A DNA stretch of 64,000 bases from Brettanomyces bruxellensis (taxonomy: Eukaryota; Ascomycota; Pichiomycetes; Pichiales; Pichiaceae). This document shows positions 18,824 through 28,482 of this stretch, piece after piece. The translations under genes and the position numbers were made by a program. A model generated the notes under the pieces. The model made no database searches. It saw only the letters and a program-made list of their open reading frames with translations, and was not told the DNA's origin. How positions within the stretch are numbered: position 1 is the stretch's first letter; each line of letters opens with the position of its first letter. The DNA is taken from the NCBI RefSeq assembly GCF_011074885.1, contig NC_054689.1, positions 1,674,001 to 1,738,000 of the forward strand, in the 5' to 3' direction.

Positions 18824-19972
18824 TTACCTACCTCCGTCTTCCCTAGTTATTGTGTAATTTGTAACGCTTTCAATTGTAGGATCTTTTATGTATTCATCAG
18901 TCCTTTCTTGTACAGGTGCAATTTGTTTAGTATATAGCTCTGACATATTCTGCCGTCCGACAGTTGTAGACTTCACCTCATTTTCCTTTTTCTGTGCCTT
19001 ATTTTTGTTCGTAATTGATCTCCATGCGCTCAGTAAAAGAACAGCAATAAACATAATGGCAAATATTCCTGCTCTTGTCAACTCCCATCTGAATTGTTCT
19101 ATATTCGAGCGTAGACCAGACATTAGCTCACTAATAATTCTGTTATTTAAATCTGTATTTTTCATCTCCAAATTTCTTTGTCTGAGATTGTTTTCATGCT
19201 TGAACTGACTTAACTCTATTTTAATGGTATCGTCGTTCAACTGTATTTTTGTGCTCATTTCATCGAAGAGTCCGTTTATCAATCTTTTAAGAAGAATTGA
19301 TGAATTCTGTAGATCCATCAAAGCGATCTCTCTTGAATTTGTCACCTCAACCTCCAATTCGTTTCTTGCAGCTTTAAAGAGGTAGTTATTATTTTCAATG
19401 TCAACTTTGGGAGCCATCTCGGTATGAACCCAATACATTTTTGTTTTGGTCGACTCTTTAACAAGATTCATCACAATCTCAGATTGCCTATTAGTAAAAC
19501 CACCTGCTTTCAAATCATTAACTATTGAATCGGTGTCTAAAAAAGATTCCACTGTTACTCTTTCATCCTTTCTTCGAGGTTTCTCGACCGATCTCACTGG
19601 TGTAGAAGTATCACTTGCATAGCTTTCATCTTTATTTTCATTTCCACTCCTCTGTTGTCTTCTATATTGTTCCTGCTTTTCCGCTTGTTGTCTCTCAAAT
19701 TGCTCTATATTAAATAGATCGTGCTTTCGGATAACCATCGGCAACCTGAGAAATTTAAAATTGTTGGCGTTATTTATTTCAATTATAGCATTGGTAATGT
19801 TTTCTCCAGTGGTTAATTTATTCTGACTACCAGTCTGTTCTTGCATGCAAATTCCAGAATAGCTCAGATTTCTTTTGTACAGTAAGAATCTAGGAATGTT
19901 GATCCTTATCGCACGAGTTCTGCATTGATGGGATCGTATTCTTGTCCCGAGCTGAAATATTTTAGAAAACAT
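18824..19972 (-). CDS. DUF1640 (CCDC90/Fmp32-like) mitochondrial inner-membrane protein
   Basis: Protein of 382 residues; the ATG at 19972 is used because the upstream in-frame codon is GTG. A basic presequence (MFSKIFQLGTRIRSHQ...RINIPRFLLYKR) suggests mitochondrial import. Residues about 150-320 are the DUF1640 module: FLDTDSIVNDLKAGGFTNRQ, followed by a long coiled coil. One membrane segment (AGIFAIMFIAVLLLSAW) follows and then a hydrophilic tail of about 70 residues. The family includes human MCUR1/CCDC90B and S. cerevisiae Fmp32, which have been linked to proline metabolism and respiratory-complex assembly. PUT2 is 2.2 kb away, perhaps by chance. The tail is longer than I expect for the family. 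Confidence 0.82.
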   Translation of the reverse strand: MFSKIFQLGTRIRSHQCRTRAIRINIPRFLLYKRNLSYSGICMQEQTGSQNKLTTGENITNAIIEINNANNFKFLRLPMVIRKHDLFNIEQFERQQAEKQEQYRRQQRSGNENKDESYASDTSTPVRSVEKPRRKDERVTVESFLDTDSIVNDLKAGGFTNRQSEIVMNLVKESTKTKMYWVHTEMAPKVDIENNNYLFKAARNELEVEVTNSREIALMDLQNSSILLKRLINGLFDEMSTKIQLNDDTIKIELSQFKHENNLRQRNLEMKNTDLNNRIISELMSGLRSNIEQFRWELTRAGIFAIMFIAVLLLSAWRSITNKNKAQKKENEVKSTTVGRQNMSELYTKQIAPVQERTDEYIKDPTIESVTNYTITREDGGR

Positions 19973-20041
19973 GAGAGATACATGCACAAGACTCGGTAAT
20001 CAAAATATTCCACATATATTACTATTTCTTAAAGTTATATG

Positions 20042-20064
20042 TGATGATGATGATGATGATGATG
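20042..20064 (+). repeat. TGA/GAT trinucleotide microsatellite
   Basis: About seven and a half tandem TGA units in the spacer between the DUF1640 gene and SMD2. Confidence 0.85.
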
Positions 20065-20173
20065 GACCTCTTTTTCGTTTTCAAGTACGGCTGGCTCGGT
20101 ATCTTAAGTTGCCACACTTCTTTTCGGGCAATCCAAGGGAATTTAAAAAGAGTAAAAATGAACGGTAGAAGCA

Positions 20174-20183
20174 GACGCGTCGA
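20174..20183. promoter_or_regulatory. GACGCGTCGA motif, copy 1
   Basis: Ten-base motif with an ACGCGT (MluI cell-cycle box) core, 164 bp before the SMD2 ATG. Identical copies lie at 51225 and 61457. Confidence 0.4.
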
Positions 20184-20346
20184 TCATTAAACAGAAAGAC
20201 GCTTGGGAAAAAAATATTACTCAAATAAAATGCACTTACCTAACAACTCTGGAAAGATGAAGTCGTGTTTAATTAATGTGAGTTGATAGAGGAAATTATC
20301 TTACAATACAGTTGGGATTATTACGAAAAGCCAGAGAATCAACAAG

Positions 20347-20691
20347 ATGTCTGAAATACTATCTAAGCCCAAAAGTGAAATGTCAGAGAAGGAGCTTCAG
20401 GAGCTTGAGCAATATGAGTTCAATCATGGACCAATGAGATTGTTATCCAAAGCAGTGAAAGATAGCAGTACTATTCTAATTTCTCTACGGAATAATCACA
20501 AATTGATAGCGAAGGTGAAAGCGTTTGATCGTCATTGTAATATGATCCTTGAAAATGTGAGAGAATTCTGGAACGAAACTGCACCAAATGATCGAAAAAG
20601 AAAGATTGTGAGAGAACGATTCGTTTTGAAAATGTTCTTAAGAGGGGACTCCGTCATTGTTATATTGAATCATAATTCTGAGAGCAAATGA
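20347..20691 (+). CDS. SMD2: Small nuclear ribonucleoprotein Sm D2
   Basis: Core Sm-ring protein of the U1, U2, U4 and U5 snRNPs. 114 residues, close to the usual length (about 110). The Sm1 motif is seen as STILISLRNNHKLIAKVKAFDRHCNMILENV and Sm2 as ERFVLKMFLRGDSVIVIL. The N-terminal helix with GPMRLLSKAVKDS is diagnostic for SmD2. The start is the first ATG, in context AAGATGTCT. No intron signals were seen inside. Confidence 0.96.
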   Translation: MSEILSKPKSEMSEKELQELEQYEFNHGPMRLLSKAVKDSSTILISLRNNHKLIAKVKAFDRHCNMILENVREFWNETAPNDRKRKIVRERFVLKMFLRGDSVIVILNHNSESK

Positions 20692-21073
20692 CGTTTGCTT
20701 ACATTATTATAGATATCACTTGGTATAAGAGTGTTGTGGGTTGTTTGGCATCTTGATTTTATTTCACCCCACTCTTGCATGTAGACTTTTTAATGTCATC
20801 ATAATAAATTGTATTTTAATATTCTCGGAAAGATCTTCGATGATTTTGAACTGTATTTTGAATTAATGTGCGATGTGATACTTGCGAAAGATAAGAAAAG
20901 GCCTTTATCTACTAGTTAAACTGATGGTTAACTTAATTTGCACTGCTCGGACGGAAATCTTTTTCTTGTCGATTTCTTCATCCCAAGCTTTAATTCTCTT
21001 CAACAGTTTCCCCTTTAACATTATTGCCTGGTTTATGTTTATTGTTTCTTGACTTAGATGATCACATTGACAA
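20692..21073. other. Intergenic region SMD2 / GUF1
   Basis: 382 bp with SMD2 3' sequence and the GUF1 promoter. No distinct element recognised. Confidence 0.4.
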
Positions 21074-23134
21074 ATGAACATTTTATCGTGGAATTATTTC
21101 AGTCTAGTTGTAAAACATACTGTACACAGTCTTCGACCGAATTTGCGATATTCTAGGGGAAGAATCAGGATATCTAACATTGGAGTAAGATGTTTGTCTT
21201 CAAATGATTATTGCTTCCCTAAAACAGATGTGGCACAGAGTTATATGGGATATCTTAATTACACTATTGATACAAAGCACAATCCTATTCGAGTATCCTC
21301 AAACAAAGAATTGGCAGAAAGAATGGATAGGATTCCATTGGAGAATTATAGAAATTTTATCATAGTTGCCCATATCGATCACGGTAAGTCTACCTTAAGT
21401 GACCGATTACTCGAAATTACAGGTGTTGTTAATCCCCATGCCAAGAACAGTCAAGTTCTTGACAAGTTGGATGTTGAAAAAGCGCGTGGAATTACAGTTA
21501 AAGCACAAACAGTTTCAATGATATATCACTACCGCGGAGAAGATTATCTACTTCATTTGGTTGATTCTCCTGGTCATGTAGATTTCAGATTGGAGGTCAG
21601 CAGATCGTATGCCTCATGTCAGGGTGCAATTCTATTGGTGGATGCTGCCGAAGGAGCAAAAGCCCAAACTGTGGCGAACTTCTATCTTGCTTATTCAATG
21701 GATTTGAAGCTTATACCAGTTATTAATAAAATTGATCTTGATACAGCAGATATACCCAGAGTTGAAGAGCAGATTGAAAATATGTTTGAGCTTCCTAAAG
21801 ATGACATTGTTCATCTAAGCGCTAAAACTGGAAAGAACGTTAGGTACCTTCTCCCCAAGATAATAGAAAGCATTCCCCCTCCTCTAAATTGTCAGCGTGA
21901 TGCTCCCTTTAGAGCACAAATAGTGGATTCGTGGTATGATTCTTATCTTGGTGTTATATTGCTGATTAATATTGTTGATGGGACAGTTCAGAAAGGTTCC
22001 AAAATAAGTTCCTACAGAACAAAGAATAAATTTGAGGTTAAAGAAGTTGGCATAATGTATCCGGATAGAACACCGTTTCCGAAATTAGTGGCAGGGCAAG
22101 TGGCCTATATTATTCCGGGATTGAGGAATCCCAACGATGTCTACGTTGGAGACACGTTGTATGATTCGAACTTTTCTGTTGAACCCCTAGAAGGATTTGA
22201 AGAACCCAAACCTATGGTTTTCGTTGGAGCATTTCCAACACAAGGTACCAACTTCAAAAAAATGGAGGAGAGCTTAAACAATCTTTTCTTAAATGATCGT
22301 TCCGTCACTTTTCAAAGAGCTACTTCTGTAGCTTTAGGTCAAGGGTGGAGGCTTGGCTTTTTAGGATCTCTTCATGCCTCTATTTTCAAGGAAAGACTAC
22401 AGAAAGAGTATGGCGAAGACCTTATCATTACGGCACCTACTGTCCCATATAAGATACACTATAAAGATGGTATAGAGCAGATTGTTTCCAATCCGGATGA
22501 TTTTCCTGATAGCTTGGAGAAAACTAAAATATCATATTTTAGTGAACCTTATGTGGATGCATATATGTCATTTCCAAAGGAGTATGTTGGTAAAGTTATG
22601 CAACTTTGTAATGCAAATAGAGGGGAGCAGGAAGATATTCAGTTTTCTCCTACCGGTATGGTGTTCTTGACCTATTCAATTCCTACGGCCCAATTAATAG
22701 ATGACTTTTTTGGGAAATTGAAAGGTGTCACTAAAGGTTATGCTTCATTAGACTATGAAGATGCTGGCTACAAACCTTCTGATATTTATAAGCTAGAGAT
22801 CTTGGTCAATGGAGAGGGAATCGATGCATTATCAACAGTTCTTCATAAATCGGAGATAAATAGAAATGCAAAAGAGTTCGTTCAGAGATTCAAGAAATTC
22901 ATGAGGATTCAGCAATTTGAAGTTGTCATACAGGCAAAAGCTAATGGAAGAATCATTGCTAGAGAAACGATTCATGCGAGAAGAAAGGACGTTTTGGCGA
23001 AATTACATGCTGCAGATATTAGCAGAAAGAAGAAGCTCTTAGCAAGACAAAAAGAAGGCAAGAAGCTTTTAAAATCAAGGGGTCAGGTGCGGATACCACC
23101 ACAAGCTTATCAGGCCTTTTTAAGAAGGCAGTAA
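21074..23134 (+). CDS. GUF1: Mitochondrial translation factor Guf1 (LepA/EF4)
   Basis: GTPase of the mitochondrial ribosome that promotes back-translocation and accurate synthesis under stress. It has 686 residues, with an N-terminal targeting region of about 80-90 residues that is basic and lacks family similarity. G-motifs: AHIDHGKST at about 99-107 (G1), the KARGITV switch region, DSPGH (G3) and NKIDL (G4). LepA-specific features follow: GQVAYIIPGLRN, FVGAFPTQG, SPTGMVFLTYSIP and the C-terminal KANGRIIARETIHARRKDVLAK. It ends RIPPQAYQAFLRR, typical of LepA. It is convergent with the thioredoxin reductase gene, with 210 bp between stops. Confidence 0.95.
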   Translation: MNILSWNYFSLVVKHTVHSLRPNLRYSRGRIRISNIGVRCLSSNDYCFPKTDVAQSYMGYLNYTIDTKHNPIRVSSNKELAERMDRIPLENYRNFIIVAHIDHGKSTLSDRLLEITGVVNPHAKNSQVLDKLDVEKARGITVKAQTVSMIYHYRGEDYLLHLVDSPGHVDFRLEVSRSYASCQGAILLVDAAEGAKAQTVANFYLAYSMDLKLIPVINKIDLDTADIPRVEEQIENMFELPKDDIVHLSAKTGKNVRYLLPKIIESIPPPLNCQRDAPFRAQIVDSWYDSYLGVILLINIVDGTVQKGSKISSYRTKNKFEVKEVGIMYPDRTPFPKLVAGQVAYIIPGLRNPNDVYVGDTLYDSNFSVEPLEGFEEPKPMVFVGAFPTQGTNFKKMEESLNNLFLNDRSVTFQRATSVALGQGWRLGFLGSLHASIFKERLQKEYGEDLIITAPTVPYKIHYKDGIEQIVSNPDDFPDSLEKTKISYFSEPYVDAYMSFPKEYVGKVMQLCNANRGEQEDIQFSPTGMVFLTYSIPTAQLIDDFFGKLKGVTKGYASLDYEDAGYKPSDIYKLEILVNGEGIDALSTVLHKSEINRNAKEFVQRFKKFMRIQQFEVVIQAKANGRIIARETIHARRKDVLAKLHAADISRKKKLLARQKEGKKLLKSRGQVRIPPQAYQAFLRRQ

Positions 23135-23344
23135 GCATTAGATTACAAGCATTATCGTTCACATATTTATTTATTTGTTTTCTGTATATATAATGGCAAG
23201 AAAAGGTTGGTTATATAAAGTTATCAATCTAAAAATATCTGTAATTCAATCGGTGATTAATATGAAGCAAGAACGTAAGCAAATGGCCACAATTTAATGA
23301 ATGATATTAACCACAAAGTAAACAAAAAATAACTTATTGATAAA

Positions 23345-24358
23345 TCATGCCTCAAGAGAAGAAAGATAGTGTTCACAGTCCAAAGCAGCCATACATCCTG
23401 TACCGGCAGATGTGATGGCTTGTCTATACTTCTTATCCTGAACATCACCAGCAGCAAAAACGCCGGGCACGGATGTCAAAGATGAATCTGGTTTTGTCTT
23501 GATGTATCCGGTTTCATCACACTCAATCTGATCCTTGAAAATTTCGGTAGCTGGCTTGTGTCCGATAGCGTAGAATAATCCATTAACAGCCAAATCCTTT
23601 GTTTCTCCCGTTTTAACATTTTTTATGCCAAGTGCATTGAGGAATTTACCGTCACCCTTTGTATCAACACTAACCGTGTTGTACAAGACCTCCATCTTTG
23701 GATTATTCTGCACCCTCTTCTGCATAATTGATGAAGCTCTCATGTGGTCCTTTCTAACAAGCATGTAGACCTTGGAGCCGTATTTAGTAAGGAATAAAGC
23801 TTCCTCACAAGCAGAATCTCCTCCACCAATGACTGCTAAAGGCTTATTTCTAAATATTGGGACTGCTCCGTCACAAACCGCACAAGCAGAAATACCTCTC
23901 TGCCAGTATTTATCCTCACCTGGCAAATGAAGTCTCTTTGCTGAGGCACCAGTAGAAATAATTACAGAATCAGATGTGATAGGCTCAGCATCCTCGTTGA
24001 ACTCAGTCCAAAGTTTGAATGGTTTACTGGAGAAGTCAACCTTGGAGATTGTCTCTGTTATAATTTTTGTTCCAAACTTTTCAGATTGCTTCTTCATGTT
24101 ATCCATCAAGTCTGATCCCATAATGCCCGCTGGGAAACCTGGGAAATTCTCAACCTCAGTGGTGGTTGTCAATTGTCCACCTGGTGCAAATCCATTGGCC
24201 ATCATTCCTTCGTAAAGAACCGGCTTAAGTTCTGCCCTTGCCAAATATATGGCAGCAGTATGTGCTGCTGGTCCGGATCCGATTATAGTAACTTTGTTGT
24301 GTGTCATCCTTCTAAATTGCAATTGAATTCCTTTCAAAGCTGAAAATGTTCTTGCCAT
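23345..24358 (-). CDS. TRR1: Thioredoxin reductase with two in-frame starts
   Basis: Low-molecular-weight NADPH-dependent flavoenzyme that reduces thioredoxin. The short form, from the ATG at 24307 ([19 protein letters not shown]), gives 320 residues and aligns with cytosolic S. cerevisiae Trr1 from its first residue. An upstream in-frame ATG at 24358 adds 17 residues, [17 protein letters not shown], which has basic residues, no acids and an amphipathic look: a good mitochondrial presequence. Seen: the FAD-binding GSGPAAH, redox pair CAVC in [16 protein letters not shown]-binding [10 protein letters not shown], and [10 protein letters not shown] with the ATSAGTGC-like end. One gene could therefore make both the cytosolic and the mitochondrial enzyme, where S. 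cerevisiae uses TRR1 and TRR2. Confidence 0.96.
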   Translation of the reverse strand: MARTFSALKGIQLQFRRMTHNKVTIIGSGPAAHTAAIYLARAELKPVLYEGMMANGFAPGGQLTTTTEVENFPGFPAGIMGSDLMDNMKKQSEKFGTKIITETISKVDFSSKPFKLWTEFNEDAEPITSDSVIISTGASAKRLHLPGEDKYWQRGISACAVCDGAVPIFRNKPLAVIGGGDSACEEALFLTKYGSKVYMLVRKDHMRASSIMQKRVQNNPKMEVLYNTVSVDTKGDGKFLNALGIKNVKTGETKDLAVNGLFYAIGHKPATEIFKDQIECDETGYIKTKPDSSLTSVPGVFAAGDVQDKKYRQAITSAGTGCMAALDCEHYLSSLEA

Positions 24359-24860
24359 GAAACTTTGATTTATTGGAATCTTAAATCGGGCAAAAAACAA
24401 GGGCGCCGAAAATGTGTTGCAAGCGATAATTCCATGTAATTTCGGGATTCCAAAGCATGTATATATATACTAATGGGCTTCGTCGCACTCTCATCGGATA
24501 GGAAACACTGCACGGAGAAAAAAAAATTTGAGGCTGTAATAGAAAAAAATTGTATACGGGAAAAAGAAGATCCTTCTTCAATTTGTAATATCAGCTAAAT
24601 TCTAGAATTGTCACTGATTAATTATTGTTTGAGTACTCGAACCCGAGAAATACGCGACCCATATTTTTTTCTTCATCGTAATCTTGTCACTTAACTGACG
24701 GAAAACCCCGTTTTACACCTCTTGTCTAATTAACTTGAGATATTTGTCAGCATTAAACAAAGTCGTACACATCACTTCTTATAAGTGTAAAATATATAGC
24801 ATCTCATGGGGTTTGGGAACAACGGCCGACTATAGGAATTTTGTGGGGTTCATCAAATTT
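24359..24860. promoter_or_regulatory. Thioredoxin reductase promoter region
   Basis: 502 bp between the reductase start and the 3' end of the PX gene on the same strand. TATATATA at about 24460 is a candidate TATA element. No clear Yap1 (TTASTAA) site was found. Confidence 0.4.
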
Positions 24861-25361
24861 TTATGTTCGTTTAATTGCCAAGGCAAAGTTCTTCACCTCC
24901 GGTGTTGCAGATAGTTTTGGATTTAATATCACTGAATTTAACCAAAATTCTAAGGATTTCCTTCGTTTTTCGAGAAAGTGAGCACCAAATCTATTTTGAT
25001 AAAAATAAGTCTTGGGGGNAAGTTCTGGAATGTACGTTGCTTGACTGTACAGGCTGTTGAGTTGATCTTTAAATTTGACAAAATCGTTGTACCTTCTCCT
25101 TGCTATTATTTTTGTCCCTCTTAGCGTGTAAAATGATATGGTCCATACCGTATATTTTCCACTGTTGTTTCCTCTGATAACGATTGGATCGCCCAAAGTA
25201 CAGCTTTTGCACCATACTTCCCCTTCATTTTGTCTTCGGCTATCTGCAAACATTCCAGAACTTGTATTATCCTGTATATTTATTGGTACCGGTGCCACTA
25301 TATGTAGGCTAACATTGTGTTCGTCTTCCTGTGATGTGTCCGCGTTATTGGTATGTTCCAT
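24861..25361 (-). CDS. YPT35: PX-domain protein, Ypt35-like
   Basis: Phosphoinositide-binding PX protein, probably on endosome or vacuole membranes; S. cerevisiae Ypt35 recruits Vps13 to endosomes and vacuole contacts. The first in-frame ATG is 25361, giving 166 residues; the frame continues upstream to a TTG at 25439 without an ATG. The PX domain fills residues 50 to the end: YTVWTISFYTLRGTKIIARRRYNDFVKF (the RRY motif contacts PI3P), the proline loop at ELXPKTYF, and RFGAHFLEKRRKSLEFWLNSVILNP. Base 25019 is N and makes one residue of the proline loop undefined; Pro is expected from the family. Confidence 0.78.
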   Translation of the reverse strand: MEHTNNADTSQEDEHNVSLHIVAPVPINIQDNTSSGMFADSRRQNEGEVWCKSCTLGDPIVIRGNNSGKYTVWTISFYTLRGTKIIARRRYNDFVKFKDQLNSLYSQATYIPELXPKTYFYQNRFGAHFLEKRRKSLEFWLNSVILNPKLSATPEVKNFALAIKRT

Positions 25362-25755
25362 GTGAATTTTGTAAATTGAATTCTCCCAAGTATGTTCTCG
25401 TATTATGTTTTCTATATTACCAGCGTTATCATTTGACAATACTTCAAAATAATATACGTGTGTATGTGTTGCTTTGTCCGGATTTTACTATTCAAGCAAA
25501 GTCAGTCCATATGTTGCTATTTCAATTAACTTGATTCTACTCCAGAAATATCTGATGTGTTAGTTATCTTGACGTCAAATTGAATTTTTGCAGGAGATAA
25601 AATACAGATATCTTCTATATTGAGATTTTAAAGCCATCAAATATTTTTAGAACCAAATTTCAGATTTCTCCACCTCACTCATACTAAGCACAATTCAATA
25701 TCTCTATTTTTAAGGCTCACTCAGGGATACTGGTGCCAGTATTGGATTCAAAATT
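25362..25755. promoter_or_regulatory. Divergent region YPT35-like / ATP25
   Basis: 394 bp, AT-rich, no recognised element. It includes the in-frame, ATG-less upstream extension of the PX frame (25362-25439). Confidence 0.4.
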
Positions 25756-27396
25756 ATGGGCACTCTTACGGCCACGTTGTTCCGTGACTCTTTACTGAAA
25801 AAGAACCTTGCAACAGTGATAAGGTGTAATATTTCGTCACGATTTGTTCACAACGACATTCACGAATCAAAGAAAGGTACACCGAGAGAAAAGAAACTGG
25901 AAAAGCAAAATGTTTCCTCTTCAGTTCCTTGGTATTTACGACCTGAAAAGTCACCTAGGGTTGTATCTCATTTGAATGAAATTTCAATGCCTGAGCTTCC
26001 GAGAGATCATCCTGAATCTTTGAAGCTAATAGTAGAGTACTTAGTGCAGAAATTGGGTATGGATGACGTTAAAGTTTTTGACCTGAGGGATGATTTCGGC
26101 CAAGTTATCAATGATGGTGCAAAGTTGATGAGTAATTTCATGGTGATTGGAACCGGAAAAAGTGCCAAACATTTGCAGAAGGCGGCAGAGCTTCTGAACT
26201 ATTTTTTAAAGCATAAGTTGAACGAAGTTCCCTCAACGGAGGGCTTGTTTTCCAACGGTGAATTCAACAAAATTCAGAGAAGATTAAAGAAGAAAGGAAG
26301 GGGAGCTCCGCAATATGCAAAATTCAGCTATGGTGCATCTCCGAACACGTGGGTTATGATGGATTGTAAAATTGATGGCATTTACGTGCATATGTTAACC
26401 AAAGAGAGAAGAGAAAATCTTAATTTGGAGAATTTATGGTCAAAAGATAAATCAAAGTACCCGATCAAACAGTCAAAGGAGAAAAATGACAATATTCTAT
26501 CTGGTTTACGGTTTTACCACACATCAACTTCAAATGGAAATTGCCAGCCATTTTCTTCAATTCGAACTATATCTACAGTCGAAGGTATGACTACAAAAGC
26601 ATTTAATCCTTTCACTTCAAAAAAGCATGACTACCGAAGTAGATTTCGTGCGTTAAAGAATATACATCTCAGCAACCCAGAAAGTTGTCCGCTTGAAAAG
26701 ATAAAGGATCATTACGCTGCTATGCAAGCCAACGGCTTTGCTCTCACTTACAACGATGTGTACGAATATCTTGATCTTGTCTTTGCTTCTCCAGAATTTT
26801 ATCGAGGTATAACCCGTGATGCAGATGTCTATAATAAACGATATCAGTATGCCCTCAAAGTGTTGAGAAGATACAGGCCGGCATTGTCAAATCCAGAGAG
26901 CATAAAAAAGCTTCTTTTTCTTTTCACATTAGCTGGTTCACAATATGATAATAGCAAGTTTATAACCATTGATAACGTTGAATCATTAAGCCAAGAAACG
27001 GCAAATTGGAAGAACATTTTTAGGTACAGCCCAAGAATACATATGCTCCGTAAAGTGTTCACGCATTTCTCCTCATATTTTACACTCTCAGATTTGGCTT
27101 TAATGGATGTCATCTGTCTAAGTATTTTTATTAATCGGGGCGATTGGTTCTCCGCAAGAAACGTTATTGAATACGCTTTGAAAAGAGCAGATTATAATGT
27201 TCTAATATGTTGTTTAAGACTAATAGCTGTTAATGGCAATGTCAATTGGTCCCAAAAGTTTTTGGATGAGTACTATCCTTTACTCCAGAAAAGTAGGTGC
27301 TTCAAAATTGAAAATGAAATTTACTACATCAAACTTTTGCTATCACACTGTGATCCTAGTGGTAATCATTACAAGGGCATTAGAGATAATCTTTAA
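25756..27396 (+). CDS. ATP25: Mitochondrial Atp25 (RsfS domain + OLI1 mRNA factor)
   Basis: Mitochondrial protein of 546 residues (S. cerevisiae about 612). In S. cerevisiae it is cleaved in two: the C-terminal half stabilises OLI1/ATP9 mRNA and the N-terminal half aids Atp9 ring assembly and resembles ribosome silencing factor RsfS. Seen here: an N-terminal presequence (TLFRDSLLKKNLATVIRCNISSRF); an RsfS-like domain at about 85-225 (LVQKLGMDDVKVFDLRDDFG, DGAKLMSNFMVIGTGKSAKHLQ, SPNTWVMMDCKIDGIYVHMLT); and a C-terminal helical region from about 290 (NGFALTYNDVYEYLDLVF...). The two-part layout is diagnostic. The start is the first ATG. Confidence 0.9.
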   Translation: MGTLTATLFRDSLLKKNLATVIRCNISSRFVHNDIHESKKGTPREKKLEKQNVSSSVPWYLRPEKSPRVVSHLNEISMPELPRDHPESLKLIVEYLVQKLGMDDVKVFDLRDDFGQVINDGAKLMSNFMVIGTGKSAKHLQKAAELLNYFLKHKLNEVPSTEGLFSNGEFNKIQRRLKKKGRGAPQYAKFSYGASPNTWVMMDCKIDGIYVHMLTKERRENLNLENLWSKDKSKYPIKQSKEKNDNILSGLRFYHTSTSNGNCQPFSSIRTISTVEGMTTKAFNPFTSKKHDYRSRFRALKNIHLSNPESCPLEKIKDHYAAMQANGFALTYNDVYEYLDLVFASPEFYRGITRDADVYNKRYQYALKVLRRYRPALSNPESIKKLLFLFTLAGSQYDNSKFITIDNVESLSQETANWKNIFRYSPRIHMLRKVFTHFSSYFTLSDLALMDVICLSIFINRGDWFSARNVIEYALKRADYNVLICCLRLIAVNGNVNWSQKFLDEYYPLLQKSRCFKIENEIYYIKLLLSHCDPSGNHYKGIRDNL

Positions 27397-27536
27397 GCGT
27401 TGGTACTTGTATTTTTCTTTCTGCATAATCGTGTATATAGCAATCCATATAAATAGATATAATTCAAGTATGAAATTGATTAGCAAAGTTAATATCCGTA
27501 TATTTTGAATGCAACATCATTTAAGTGATTTTGGTG

Positions 27537-28211
27537 TCATGATTCCTGTTCTAGTATAAGCTTGTACCATCTATAGTAGCATGGAATGATACCGTCGCTC
27601 AAATTTAAATGTATAAAGTACTCTCCCAAATTTAACTTGTCACCCGGTTTAATTCTTACCAGGACATTTTGAAAGCTTATAAGACCAATAATACTTGTGT
27701 CTGTGAGCCTTGCTATATGAAATGTTGAACTAATTGAGTGAACCTCTTCAATAGTGCTAATAGTTATACTGCTGTCCCGCTCATCCATTTTCCTTATTGG
27801 TTGATCGTAATTCAGTACAGCATTCATCGTACTGATCTTACTCAGTTGATCGCTTAGTTGTCTTGTGAATGGACCATTATAAACTCTCTCTAGCTGCCTG
27901 ACGCTTCCTTTAGGAAGATGGAATGAATTTGTAACTTTGGTCAGCTTGTTTTCCGACGTGTGTTCATATGCAGTTATATCGTGATATGATCTGATTTTTG
28001 TAAAATTATCGTTTACACGTGAAATTGAACTGTTATGGGATCCCTCTGACAGACTCTTGAATAATCTTTCTAATTTTGTGTTGTTATTTCCTGTCACTTT
28101 TCTTGGTCTCTTTTTGAAGAGACTTTTGGTGATGGATGAAACGGTTTTTCCTTCTACTGAGTTTATAAAAAGTCTTGTCTTATCGGCAAGTGGTGTTCTC
28201 TTCTGTTTCAT
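27537..28211 (-). CDS. Hypothetical protein
   Basis: Protein of 224 residues from an ATG at 28211. I do not recognise it. The N-terminal 100 residues are basic and Ser/Thr-rich (KRTPLADKTRLF, KSLFKKRPRK), probably disordered and possibly nuclear. The C-terminal 80 residues look folded and beta-rich (FHIARLTDTSIIGLISFQNVLVRI, then GDKLNLGEYFIHLNL and IPCYYRWYKLIL), an arrangement that could be a small OB-like barrel, though this is only an impression. It lies between the convergent ATP25 and the same-strand RAT1; its start is 272 bp after the RAT1 stop. Confidence 0.6.
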   Translation of the reverse strand: MKQKRTPLADKTRLFINSVEGKTVSSITKSLFKKRPRKVTGNNNTKLERLFKSLSEGSHNSSISRVNDNFTKIRSYHDITAYEHTSENKLTKVTNSFHLPKGSVRQLERVYNGPFTRQLSDQLSKISTMNAVLNYDQPIRKMDERDSSITISTIEEVHSISSTFHIARLTDTSIIGLISFQNVLVRIKPGDKLNLGEYFIHLNLSDGIIPCYYRWYKLILEQES

Positions 28212-28482
28212 TCTAACACATTACTTGTGACAATTGCGGCCATCAATAAGGTATATTAGTTTATACAAAATATATCTAAAAGCAACACAAATTCTGAGTA
28301 TCAACTTGTTTCCATTTAGTAAATAGTGAACAATAAAAAGAATAAAATAAAAAATAAAATAAAATAAAAATGACATAGAAGATACTTCAAATAAAACAAA
28401 AAGGTACAATTAGCTTATCAATGTAGTTAGAGTACATATTGAAAATATTCAATCTATGATACAAAAAGCCTACTACCAGAGC

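Larger units (their letters stand above)
19973..20346. promoter_or_regulatory. Divergent region DUF1640 gene / SMD2
   Basis: 374 bp. It holds a TGA trinucleotide repeat at about 20042-20064 and the GACGCGTCGA motif at 20174-20183. Confidence 0.45.

Noticed and set aside
24636..24652. Reverse-strand GGGTTCGAGT resembling a tRNA B-box
   Set aside because: Flanks do not pair as a T-stem and no A-box or acceptor stem is found.
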